This document shows, one piece after another, positions 1 to 11,047 of a stretch of 64,000 nucleotides of DNA (positions within the stretch are counted from its first letter, which is position 1; each line of letters starts with the position of its first letter). The position numbers were made by a program, and so were the translations under genes. Origin of the DNA: Branchiostoma belcheri (taxonomy: Eukaryota > Chordata > Leptocardii > Amphioxiformes > Branchiostomatidae). Below the pieces are notes generated by a model. That model saw nothing but the letters and a program-made list of their open reading frames with translations, ran no database searches and was not told where the DNA came from. Location of the stretch: positions 493,474 to 557,473 of the forward strand of contig NW_017802614.1 of the NCBI RefSeq assembly GCF_001625305.1. Direction: 5' to 3'.

Positions 1-2
1 AC

Positions 3-2056
3 CTAGACAGTCGGCGCAGCAGATCTGAGGGCAAAAAGAAAAGTTTTGTAGCTGTTCTTGTTCTTCATGTGAATCATATCTTTTCCAAAACCTGCCTTTT
101 ATATGTTAACATGCAAACAATTCTTTAGGTCATCAATGTGTATTTGGTGCAGAAAAAGTACATTTTAGTTCCTGATTTTTTACTTATGCAGTAATCTTTA
201 TCAAGTACTAATCAATCCAGGGTGTACAGATGTGTGATTTCTAGGATACGAGCCAAACAGAAAGAGAATCACTTAATACGACAGCACTGAAAAAACATTT
301 CAGACTTACCATTACACATTCTGAGCAAATAGTTCTTTCCCCCTGTGTAATAAGGTTCCTGAGGGAAAAAAAGAAGGAACCATGTTGTTGACAACAGGGA
401 AGCATATCTCTGCAACATACATTTTACGCTCATCATTTTGGACTAAAATTTCCTCACTATTCATTGATTGTAGAAATTGCATAGGCCTTTTTCATAACAC
501 ATACAAACATGTACATGAACATGCTTGCAGTTCAAGCAGTGCTAGCTAGGTGGTGCTAATTTGTTAATAATCAATTCACCATATATTATGCAATATTGAC
601 AGAATCAAATTTACAATCAATGTTCATCTTTATCAAAACTTTTTATATTTCAAGGTTAACTATCACTGAGGAAGGTTTGGTAAGTCTGGAATTCTGAATC
701 TACCTTTTTCCATGTTGAGACTCCATCCTCCACAAACTGGAAGACCGTCTCACACACGTCAAGGGTCACAGAGGAGAAGACGTCATCCAGCATGAGGAAT
801 GGTATCATTCCAAGACACATACCTGACAAGGTTAGCGATGAGAGTTACAGATGTTATGTAACCAACCACTAAAACACTGTATATCTGTAGATCTCATGTA
901 TCATTACTGGTAACAGAAAGCACCATTGGAAAAATATATCTAAAAGTCGATGCTTCATCATACTCTACAACATTCTATTCCACGTTGCTTTGTTTTATTA
1001 CTTAGTGTATGCTAATTATACATGTGTATTACATTTTTCAGTATTGCATTCCTATAATGGAAAAAAGATCTTATGGGCTAAGGATAACATTAAAAAAACT
1101 GAGCTATGTAATACATGTATCAATTACTGGCAAAAAAAGTACTTCATACCTTCTTTTGCACAGTCCACAGCCAGGCTAATGACTGACAAGTACACATCAC
1201 AACCACTCTCCTTTACCTGTAAATAACATGAATATGGGATGGAAAAGTTAATACTCCGAGTAAGGGTATAAAGTGTTTTTTTTTTGCAGGACCCGGCACT
1301 TTAAAGTTGCACATGTTGAAAAGGTCTGAAGTTAAGGATACTCACAATGTGGTCCTTTAGAACATCCCTGAAAGCCTGGTCCAGGGTGCTTTTCTTCTCT
1401 GTCTCACTGTGAAAAATGATTATAACGCCTTTGGAAATCATATTTATTAATAGCCCAACACAAGATAATTTGGTAGTTTGGTAATTTCAGTGAGAACTCT
1501 AAATGTACAATAGGTTGACCATACCTGCCTGAGAGCTTCATGAACCTTTCCTGTAACAATGACATGCTGTTTAGTCTCTCTGCCTCATGGATCTCAGCCT
1601 ACAGAGAAAAACAAACTGTTACATCACAGAAATTACACACCAGAAAATCATAATTTGTCTTGCAAACTTTTGAGGACTGGAGAGAAGGCATCTACAAACA
1701 ACCACATTCAAGGTTTAGCCCTGGCATACCAGGAAAGCTGAAACGGAAAGAACCAAGCAGATCCAAAATCTGCTGCTATTTTGTATGTGGAACACACAGG
1801 TAAGTGGAGATATATGAATTTTGATATTTTTTATCATGAGCGTTTTCTTGCCCCCCTCCCTCCAAACCTAGCTATAGCCTCGCCTCTCCCATGAACGACG
1901 TTGATTCCAGAGCAAAATTGAAGAATCTATTAAGACCCCCTTAACACATGAAGTGTTTCTGACACATTAATATTAGTAATATCTGTTCTGTTAGATCTTA
2001 ATTCTCACCTCAAAGGCTTTCCTCGTTGCGGAAAAATCAAACACCGTGGCCGCCAT
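3..2056 (-). CDS. THOC1: THO complex subunit 1, 5' part (partial)
   Basis: THOC1 is a core subunit of the nuclear THO/TREX complex, which packages nascent mRNA and couples transcription to export. Seven exons are seen in coding order: 2056-2009, 1598-1525, 1406-1346, 1216-1150, 822-704, 358-310 and 24-3. All have GT-AG borders and phases that join, giving about 147 codons; the rest lies off the left edge. The peptides STLDQAFRDVLKD, VISLAVDCAKEG, IPFLMLDDVF and GKNYLLRMCNDLLRRLS appear in the same order as in human THOC1 as I remember it. The start ATG (2056) sits inside a YY1-like AAAATGGCGGCC. The last visible exon is only 22 nt, and its donor GT is the first two bases of the window. The gene is head to head with SLC35B3. 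Confidence 0.93.
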
Positions 2057-3349
2057 TTTGGAGAATGGAATGTATTATTTGCAGAAGGGGGTGAGAAGCA
2101 TCTGATTTTGCTATAGAAGGTTGATGACCCCATCAATTCATTTTGACCTTTTTTATAACTAAATGCTCAAATATATACGTTTAATTTACAGTGCCATAGA
2201 AAAGTGGCCTCATATCATAGTGAACACTATCAAGACTATTAAACCAGAAATGGAACATCCCACAACCGGTTTCAATTAGAACGAACCATAAATGATTGTA
2301 GGGGGATCAATATGTACAAATGTTACTATATTATAATATTGAATAGAAAGATAATGATATGCACAAAAATACGATTAAAGAAACTTTTATAAACTAAATT
2401 TAAGTTAATTTCACGAATCATTTATCGTTAATAAAAAAGTTAGACTATATATATAATTAGATATTGATATGGCTCTCCCCCGGATGATCCATCAGTTAGA
2501 CTCTGCCAGTGGGAAGTAGCCGGACAGCTGTTCGTACAACTGGAAACAAGCCTCTGGAAACAAGAAATGTTTTCGGCATCCTGAACGGTAATACACAACT
2601 TCAGCAGCCTGGGACAGGGGTATGTTCAACACAGGAAGATGGTGTTATAAAAGCAGGAAACCGATGGAGCTGCAAACACGTGGCGCACATTGACAAGTTT
2701 AGACGCTCTGTTTCAACTTCAGGGAGGTGTCATAGCACATAAAGGTCTGGACAGCTACATGTCACCTGTGTGTTCACGATATCAAGTTACATGGAACTTA
2801 ATCTCAGGGATCAGGGAATTCCACCACTGTGTATTCTTCAATACCAAGCAATGCTTTCTACATGTACCAGCACTCCTTGTATAACCTTAACGTTTAACAT
2901 GTAACAGTAAGGTGACATATAATCTTGTTAGCAAAGTTGAGGAAGATTGTATCATAAACCGACACGTGGCAGACACCTGGCACATACAGGAGCTGAAAAT
3001 ATTAAACAGCTGCAAAACATGGTGATATATTCCTAGACATGTATTTATGACAGATGTGAAACAAAACCTTGTGAAACATTTGTGTTTACATGCAACTTGG
3101 AACTCAGTAATGTAAGGAGCTTGTCAAATAAGACTAGTCTGAGCAAATATGTATGGCAGATACCATAATCATGTTGGTATATTTACATATTGTCAGGTTA
3201 TCTATATTTGGAAAGATTGAAGTCTGATAGTCTGGATGTACTGGACTGTTGTGCACTTGACTTATCTCATTGTCAATTAGAGTCAATTACTTTGTCAATT
3301 AGTAATTACCTTTGATTGGCATCAGTTGTCTGCAGTCTAAGAGATTCTA
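2057..3349. other. Intergenic region between divergent THOC1 and SLC35B3
   Basis: About 1.3 kb separates the two start codons. It must hold both promoters and any 5' untranslated exons. It is AT-rich, with a TA-rich run near 2446-2460. A more GC-balanced patch at 2480-2770 could be an untranslated first exon of SLC35B3, but no splice pair is convincing. I see no conserved coding sequence. Confidence 0.6.
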
Positions 3350-6300
3350 ATGATCAAGTCAAGAAATACCAGCATCGTAAACATGGCAAACATGTCAGAT
3401 ACTACAACAAAACAAGGTGATCCTGATTTCACAAACCTCAGTAATGGGAGAAACGTATCCATAACCATCCAAGAAGGGGAAAGTTACATCTCCGTCAAGC
3501 CGGCTGGAGAAAAGCAGCCTGATGAAATCAGAGTCCTTGGAGTATCCCTTAGTGGCCTGCCAAGAGCTGGGCAGTTCTTGGTCTGTGTGGGCGGAGTCTT
3601 CTTCTTCTATCTCATGTATGGCTATGTGTTGGTAAGTATGTGTTTTTTTCTTTCTGACGAATGGTGGCCTTAATGAAGCTGGCTCCTTTTTCTCACTTTT
3701 TGTTCAAAAGCTGGCATTGTCATGAGCAAACAGTATTGTGAAAGAATGTAGTATAAACAAACTTTTCAGTGATAAAGTAAAATGGAGATATGATCATTGG
3801 TTTTACTTCTTTGTTGGTAATAGTACTAATACAATCTACTAGTATTACTGTTAAACATTACCACTTGTAGTTACAACTAGTTAATGTAATTATTTTGCTT
3901 ATTTCATGTTGACAGGAGCTGATCTTTAGGCTGGAGGGATTTAAGCCCTTTGGTTGGTACCTCACACTTGTGCAGTTTGCCTTCTACTCTGTCTTTGGTG
4001 CTGGAGAACTGCAGTTCAAGGCAGACAAGACAAGAAGGTAAAACATTTTGCTCCAGACTTTTTCCTGGCAACAGTAAACCTTGGATTTTACCGGAATATT
4101 GGTTCTATGATATTATTATATACCCAGGTATTTTTTGCCAGTACAAAATGTAACTATCAAAGTACAGGGTAATTTGTGCACAATGCCATTATCCATGCCT
4201 GTGAATTTCATTATCTTAAATCTTTTAAGTTGCTTGAAATTGATCTCTCTTATATTACAGTTATAATACTACCGGCAATTTTTATTTTCACAGAATTCCC
4301 ATGAAAACCTACTGTGGTCTGGCCTTTCTGACAGTGGCTACCATGGGCCTGTCCAACTCTGCAGTGGGTTATCTGAACTACCCCACCCAAGTCATTTTTA
4401 AATGCTGCAAACTCATACCTGTCATGATTGGAGGGGTGCTCATACAAGGTATCGAATTACATTCTGAACAAACTTTTCTTCTCATATTTGGTGTATTGGT
4501 TAGAGATCAAATACCCACTTGCAACCATTTTAGAGGGATTGTATGTATGATTAATAAAAAAAGGACAATTTTGCATGCAGACAAATCTTGACACTTTGTA
4601 TTAATTCTTATGAATCACACTTTGGATACCTTTTTTTACAGGTAAAAGGTATGGAATGATTGACGTGACGGCCTGTCTCTGCATGACGTTTGGTTTGATT
4701 TTCTTCACTCTGGCTGATGTGGAGGTGCAGCCCAATTTTGACACCCATGGTCAGTATATAGACAATGTAGATTACAGTACATGTACATTGTACACATAAA
4801 GCAATGATATATTGTAGGAGTTATAAGACTGATTTCTACTGGTTTGATTCGTGTTCAACGTGAATGTCTGACAATGTGTATTTGTCACTACTGCAGGTGT
4901 GGTGCTGATCTCCCTAGCGCTGGTGGCAGATGCAGTAATTGGAAATGTGCAGGAAAAGACCATGAAGGCACACAGTGCATCCAACACTGAGGTGGTAGGT
5001 AAACATCCATCATGAGTTTGCCTGAACCGTCAAATATCTTCATGTGTTTTTGTGTTGTACAAGGAGATGAAAAAAAATCTTGCTTTTGCTCTGTTTCATC
5101 TTTTCTTTAGCAACAATCAGTAGATGTTGTAGATTGATGTTTGTCACACCTTACCCTCATTTACTGTCTGCTGTTGATGAAAATACTGCTTTTATTATTA
5201 TAAAACTATGTATGATTAAACTTGTTTCCCCACAGGTGCTGTACTCCTATAGTGTAGGGTTTGTTTACATCTTGGTGGGATTGCTGGTGTCAGGAGAACT
5301 CCTGGAGCCAATCCGCTTCTGTGCACAGGTACAAACTGCCTTTGTAAGACCACTCAAGGCCAATAAAGTCTTGTATATGTGGACAGGTGGTTTTTATTGT
5401 CAGGAGTCTTGTGTGAATGGGAACAATTATCTAAGGAATCACCATTGGCCATGTGGTCCTTATGTAAAGGTCGTCCATTGTACAGTTTGTCAGTACATCT
5501 CCAACTATTACTGTAACTGTTTATCACAGATTGGCAACATATAATATATTAAGCTTTGATGCTAAATCTCTTTGAAATAATTGAAAGACTTTGTCATGTT
5601 GGAATTGATTTGAAATGCCGTACAGAGTGGCTAAATTGGTGTTTTGTTGTCTTGCCCCCCTGCAGTACCCAGGCTACACCTATGGGCTAGCAGCAGCCCT
5701 GTCAGTTACCGGCTACGTGGGGATCAACTTTGTGCTCACCCTGGTCAAGTCATTTGGAGCTTTACCAGCTGTAACAGGTATGCAGAGAACTGAACAGGCT
5801 TTTCATTGATACGAAAATGTAGCAACAATGGGGAACTGATTGTTATCAGACATATTACTAGGGCCTACATACAATCCCCTTGGCCATGCTAAGTCCAGAT
5901 GGTTTATTAATCGGTGATTTACATCTGATCATCTCAATGTTGAAATTTCTCTGTACTGTCTTTTTTCTGCCAGTAACAACCTGTCGGAAGGCAGTTACTA
6001 TCATCCTGAGCTTCATCTTCTTCACCAAGCCATTCACTATGCAGTAAGTACAAAGTACACAAAGTCTGATATCTTAAGTATGTCAAAGTGTAAACCCCAT
6101 TCAGTATGGGCATAAACTTGTGTACAAAATGTACAATGCAGAGACTAATTGCTGTATTTGTTATGTATATTACCCTTTCTGGATTCCTGAACTCCCCTGA
6201 AATGTCAAACGTGATATGTAGGCTAATCTGATATTGTGGTTGTTTCTTTGTTTCCCCAGATATGTGTGGTCAGCGCTGCTGGTCACTGCAGGAATTCTGT

Positions 6301-6413
6301 TGTCAACATACAGTAAAAACCAGCTGAAAATGGATGCATTGATCCAGCGTTATGTTCTCCACCCACTCTTTACAAGACAAGGGAGGTCCAGTGAAAAGAC
6401 TGAATTTGTCTAA
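3350..6413 (+). CDS. SLC35B3: PAPS transporter 2 (solute carrier 35B3), complete
   Basis: A Golgi multi-pass nucleotide-sugar-type transporter that moves the sulfate donor PAPS into the Golgi lumen for sulfation of glycans and proteins. Nine exons: 3350-3631, 3916-4037, 4294-4448, 4642-4749, 4897-4994, 5236-5328, 5666-5777, 5974-6043, 6260-6413. All have GT-AG borders and compatible phases. They sum to 1194 nt, or 397 aa (human about 401). The diagnostic stretches GWYLTLVQFAFYSVFG, MGLSNSAVGYLNYPTQVIFK, KCCKLIPVM, DAVIGNVQEK, VLYSYSVGFVYIL and FIFFTKPFT match the family closely. Start choice: there is an in-frame TAA at 3338 and the first ATG after it is at 3350. The nearby in-frame ATGs at 3383 and 3392 are alternatives. 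The long 3' UTR runs to a poly(A) signal at 7676. Confidence 0.96.
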
Positions 6414-7356
6414 ACAGACATTACAAGAAACATCTCAGAGTTCATTTTCCTGCCCTAAAGTGAAGTGTAGACAAAAGATTTTAACATGGACAAAAACATT
6501 CCAACAAACATGAAAAATACCTTCATCTTAACAGTGATAACGTCTTAACAATGAAGGAAATGTGATACTGTATCAGTTGGTTGTTCTTTGTCATAGAGAT
6601 CATCATCAGAAAAAAATTGAAATGTTGTGGCCTTAGACTTGCCCTTGATTCTGCAGCTAGTTTGTCACTAGGAAGGTTATTGCATGAGGCACTCCCCAGG
6701 ACCTGGTGGAAGATATGCTGCAGCAGTGGTTTCCACAAGCAATGTCACTGAAGCACAAGTTCATTATTAATGGTGAGGTAATGGGTATTTGCAATACATG
6801 TACAAGGGGGTTGTAAATCCCTACTTCTGGAGTTGCATGTATAGAGCACATACATGTACCCAAAATGTACACTCTAGTAGATTGGCTGGGTGATGAGTTG
6901 TTTTTATCTACAAATGTATCAACAATTGTTGACGAAGTCAGCTGTCAACAAAAATACTTGACTATAATACTAACTGTTGACTGCCATTTGGCCTCAGCTG
7001 TTATGGTAATTGGGAATGTCAAGGATTTGTGGTCTTGTAGTTTTTTTTTAAGAATAGTCACTGTGGTATCTGAGGGATGTTAGTTAAAGTTGCAGATCTT
7101 TATGTTGCATACTCCTAGTATTTCTCTTTAGGCACAACTACATTTGTACAAATGTTCATTTAAGTGTTGTACACACATACATAACCTTACTGGTATGTGT
7201 ACTTTGTTAGCTGTATATGGTGCTGCTATGTTTGGTTTCTGTTCAAGACCAACCAGGAAGAAAGTTTAGGTTCTATAAGGTCCAAATCGTGAATCTTGTT
7301 ATTCAACGTTTAGAGACTGTTTACATGCAGTATGTTTGGCTAATGTTAGTTTTTGT

Positions 7357-7394
7357 CATATATATATATATATATAACATTATATATATATATT
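7357..7394. repeat. (TA)n microsatellite
   Basis: A run of TA dinucleotides interrupted once by ACAT, inside the presumed SLC35B3 3' UTR. Confidence 0.85.
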
Positions 7395-7675
7395 TATTAT
7401 ATTGGTGAATGTTATTTTGGCACTGGTATATGATATCCATATGGACATGTATTTATAAGAAGTGGGATAGAGAATTTAGTGGTTTTATGTATATTTGATT
7501 TATTATTACAGTCGTAGCTGAATATGATATATATATTTGTATATTGTTTGCTTAGAACAGAAGTTGAAATACAGTATTTGCACCTATTGACACAAGACAT
7601 TGTCCATGCATTTAGTACTGTTCATTGGTGATGTCTTTTGTATTTACTAAGAGAGAATAGCACAAGGGAACATGT

Positions 7676-7681
7676 AATAAA
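7676..7681 (+). terminator. Candidate poly(A) signal for SLC35B3
   Basis: An AATAAA hexamer, read directly, lies about 1.26 kb after the SLC35B3 stop. Assignment to that gene is by position only. Confidence 0.45.
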
Positions 7682-8119
7682 TCACCTGTATGGCTACAAT
7701 TAAATCTGATTGCATGTGATTGGTGCTTCATGGCATAGCTGTTACCATTGCTAACTGTGGTGCCTGGAGACATGGAAAAATGTAACTGACTGGAAAAAAT
7801 TCATTGCAATATATTGACAACCCCTAAACCATTGCAACAATAGTACAAATTTACACACATACACAAGTTGATATATACATAATGGTGCTTGTAAGTTTGC
7901 CCCATAAGTAGCTAACAGGTAGAGGTAGCTCTTACTTGTGAATTGTGTTGCTCGCCATGATATATTGTCTCAGAATGTGAACGTTATTAACGGCAGATTA
8001 ATGCAAATGCACTTATTTACACTTTCTCCTCATGCACCCACCTACGTCGTTCAATACGGCTCAATCAATGTTGCCAGGACGACAGCTGAGTGGTATAGGG
8101 CGTACCAATAAGTCTTCTC

Positions 8120-8125
8120 TTTATT
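8120..8125 (-). terminator. Candidate poly(A) signal for the FAM167-like gene
   Basis: TTTATT on the plus strand is AATAAA on the minus strand, about 115 nt past the stop codon of the FAM167-like gene. Position and spacing fit a short 3' UTR. Confidence 0.5.
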
Positions 8126-8239
8126 TGCTGCCAAGCCGTCAGAACGGTGACATGGTGGTGTTTATAAACCTGGCAAGCTGTCCGCTATTACTTTCACCAC
8201 AGGCAGAACCAGGACAACCCCGGCAGTCGTGTGGCACGG

Positions 8240-11047
8240 TTAGAAGAAGGACTCCCGCTCCCCGCTCTCCTCCCGGCTGAGCCTGAGGCGCGACAGGGGC
8301 GGTGTCCAGCCCAGGGCGCTTGGGCCTGTAGCTGACCGGGGCCGGTAGGGCGGCAGGTAGTCCTCCTCGTTACTTAGATTAGGCCAGACTGTAGAGCGAA
8401 GGATTTTTAAGACCTTTGAAATCATATGCGGAACAGACATCTAGATTTGACAACTTGAAGCCGGGAAAAAGGTTTCCCATTGTTGCTTTTGGTGTCCAAT
8501 TTTTGTTTAACATCTATCATCTAAAACGACCCTTACTCGTTAATGGACTCAAGATTAATGGAAACAAACATCACATTTTAGTCTAGTATCTGATTTTGAA
8601 GCTGCCCAGTGTGGCAAACGACGATGGACTTACCTGGTGAGGAGGAGCCGTACGCCTCGTCCAGTGACAGGCAGCTCTCCCGCAGGTCCGGCTGGGACGA
8701 CAGCGACAGGAGGGACGCGGAGTTCTTCGGAACCTTCAAACTGAGGAAAAACATTTCAATCTGTTATTTTCGTAACATATGTTATATATGAATACAGCAG
8801 GACACACCTTACCTATGGACCCTGCTAACGTGATGTCATTGGTCATCAGTGTGTCATTTATCGACTAATTCATTCTATATAACAACGTTATATGATATAT
8901 TGAAAGTGATATGATAAACAGTCTCAAGAGCAACTATATAGAAGGCAAGCGTTAGTGCTACTCTTTTCGTTTCCTTAAGACTTTCTTTCACCCTCTTTTG
9001 TTCTACTTTCCACCAAAAGACTGGACAAATCCGCTACCACACCTCACCTCTCTTCAATCAGTTGATGAATGCTACTGCGCAAGTCCAGGAACTGCCTCAT
9101 CAGTGATTGGTCTTGCTCTTTCAGGTCCATCTGGCAGAGAGTAACGGGAAATAAAACATGAAACTCATTAGCTCATATTCTAGGTTAGTTGAAGATGGAT
9201 GATGTGTTGATTACTGTACCTGGTTATGAGAAAGACATCAACAGCGTTCTCCGGGTACTCTAATCCAGAATGCACACAATATTCGGGGTGCATCTCTTTG
9301 ACTCTGGGCAGCAATGTAAATGGCAAAGGCGGCAACTACATGATACTCGTATATGGTAAAGATGGTAACTACAAATGTACATGTCACTCGTACATGTCGT
9401 ATATGCGTATTTTAGACAATTGTCATACTTAATGATCAATCTTTGATGTAGGTAATTATCTGATGTAGGGGCGAAAATCTATTTTCGTCCATGATTAACA
9501 GAGAAGATCCGGCACAAATATCCATTTCTATTCCTTGGTAGTCATGCCCGGGTAAAAATGTAGACCATCATACTGAATTCGAAGAACAGGACGACATGTT
9601 AAACTTAGTTTAGTCATGCTCACCGAATTGCATGCCCGAAGGCCGGGGCTCACTCACTCACTGAGAAAACCTGACCCATGTCACACTTTATTGACCGTCC
9701 GCGTCTCAGTGCTTTTAACCTTTACACAGCTGCCTTTTAGCGCATATCAGAAGTACATACCGTTACTTGAGCACTTCAAAGAACATGATTTACAACATAC
9801 GTATTGGTTCACTAGTTTACGTTGTTGTACCTGATCCTACCAGTACAGCATCCGCCTCGACTTTTACAACAACCCAGGAATTATTGCCGTGTAAATATTT
9901 GGAGAGTCGGTCAAGGGACTTGCCAAACTACCGCCCTGCAATCAAGTTGCCAGGGCTTTCAAGGCCTTTGGGAGCAAAGGGGGGTATTTTGAATGATGGA
10001 AACTAGATACAGTGCCACGCCACAAGTTGTAAAGGCATTACGACAGCGCTATGAAGAGGTATAGCTAAGCTCCGTTGTTCGTGACTTTAAACACCAAACA
10101 CCTGGCTTACTGTTATGAGGTACAAGTACGTGACAATCCAAGGGCATTATAGCAATCATTTGAGAAAGTACACTGTGTATTATGTATACACATGTACAAT
10201 ATACATGTACATGTATATAGGACCAATACTCACAATTTCTTGTCTAAGCCACCGCAGCTGTTTTTCTAGTCGTGCACCCCTTTCCTTAAACTCTGTGAAC
10301 GCCAAAATGACCTCGGGGACATTCTGGTCGACGTTTGTTCTTTCCCCCTGTTGTTTGCCGTCCATAGTCTCTTCCAAAGTACGTTTACTTTCACCTGTCG
10401 TAGCAACCTGACAATTCACGTGCGGCGTCGTGCTAATGTTTGTTTGGTCAGACATGTTTTGCGTCTGTAAAGGCTCACTTCCCTTTTCCATGGAAGTCCC
10501 GTTTTCCTTCTTCAACGACAACGTCAAGTCCTCCAACCAATCTACCGTAGCGGCAGTCGATTTTCTCGGCAGTGGGATACTTATACCTGTACTACCTGCC
10601 CTGGAAGTGGTCTGGTGCAGAACCGCGTATCTAGTCGTCTGTCGCCATTCCACTGACTTATCATTGAGTGGTGACCTTTTAATGTCTGATGCATTCTCCG
10701 TATCCAAATCGCTGCGCCCTATCCGCTGTGTAAAACTCTGGCTGTGTTGGCCGCGCCCTTCCTCTGCCTGGTCCGGTGTCGGTCGTCTGTTCCCAAGCGT
10801 TACAGACACGTCACATAATAGCGCCTTGTTCTGTGTTTTGGCAGGTGAGCCGTCCTCGGACACGTCCAACCTGGTGGTTTTCGACTTCCTGCTATCAATA
10901 TTACATATTTTCTGCTCCTTGCCGAGAAGCGAGACCCAATGCGAGACGTCCTTTACGTTATCTCCCATTCTCCCACCCTGCGGCTTATCTAAGTCTTGTC
11001 GTACACTTAGCTCTGCCCAATCACATAGACTTGGTTCTGAGCAACCA
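8240..11047 (-). CDS. FAM167-family protein with long N-terminal region
   Basis: Four exons on the minus strand in coding order: 11047-10234, 9130-9048, 8740-8634, 8388-8240 (stop TAA). All are GT-AG with matching phases. The first listed exon is open through a good acceptor (TTTCAG) at 11048-11050, so translation starts either at ATG 10968 (357 aa) or in an unseen upstream exon. The join of exons 1 and 2 gives a predicted coiled coil, RLEKQLRWLRQEI followed by MDLKEQDQSLMRQFLDLR. This resembles the signature of human FAM167A/B ([20 protein letters not shown], from memory). FAM167 proteins are small and of poorly known function. The C-terminal 80 residues are Ser/Pro-rich. The roughly 230 residues before the coiled coil are polar and unlike the short human proteins (about 160-215 aa). 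No signal peptide or membrane segment is visible. Confidence 0.75.

Larger units (their letters stand above)
6414..8239. other. SLC35B3 3' UTR and convergent intergenic space
   Basis: Non-coding stretch between two genes that point at each other. The first 1.27 kb is probably the SLC35B3 3' UTR. It contains a TA microsatellite at about 7357-7394. The right end is the 3' UTR of the minus-strand FAM167-like gene. I see no other gene. Confidence 0.6.
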
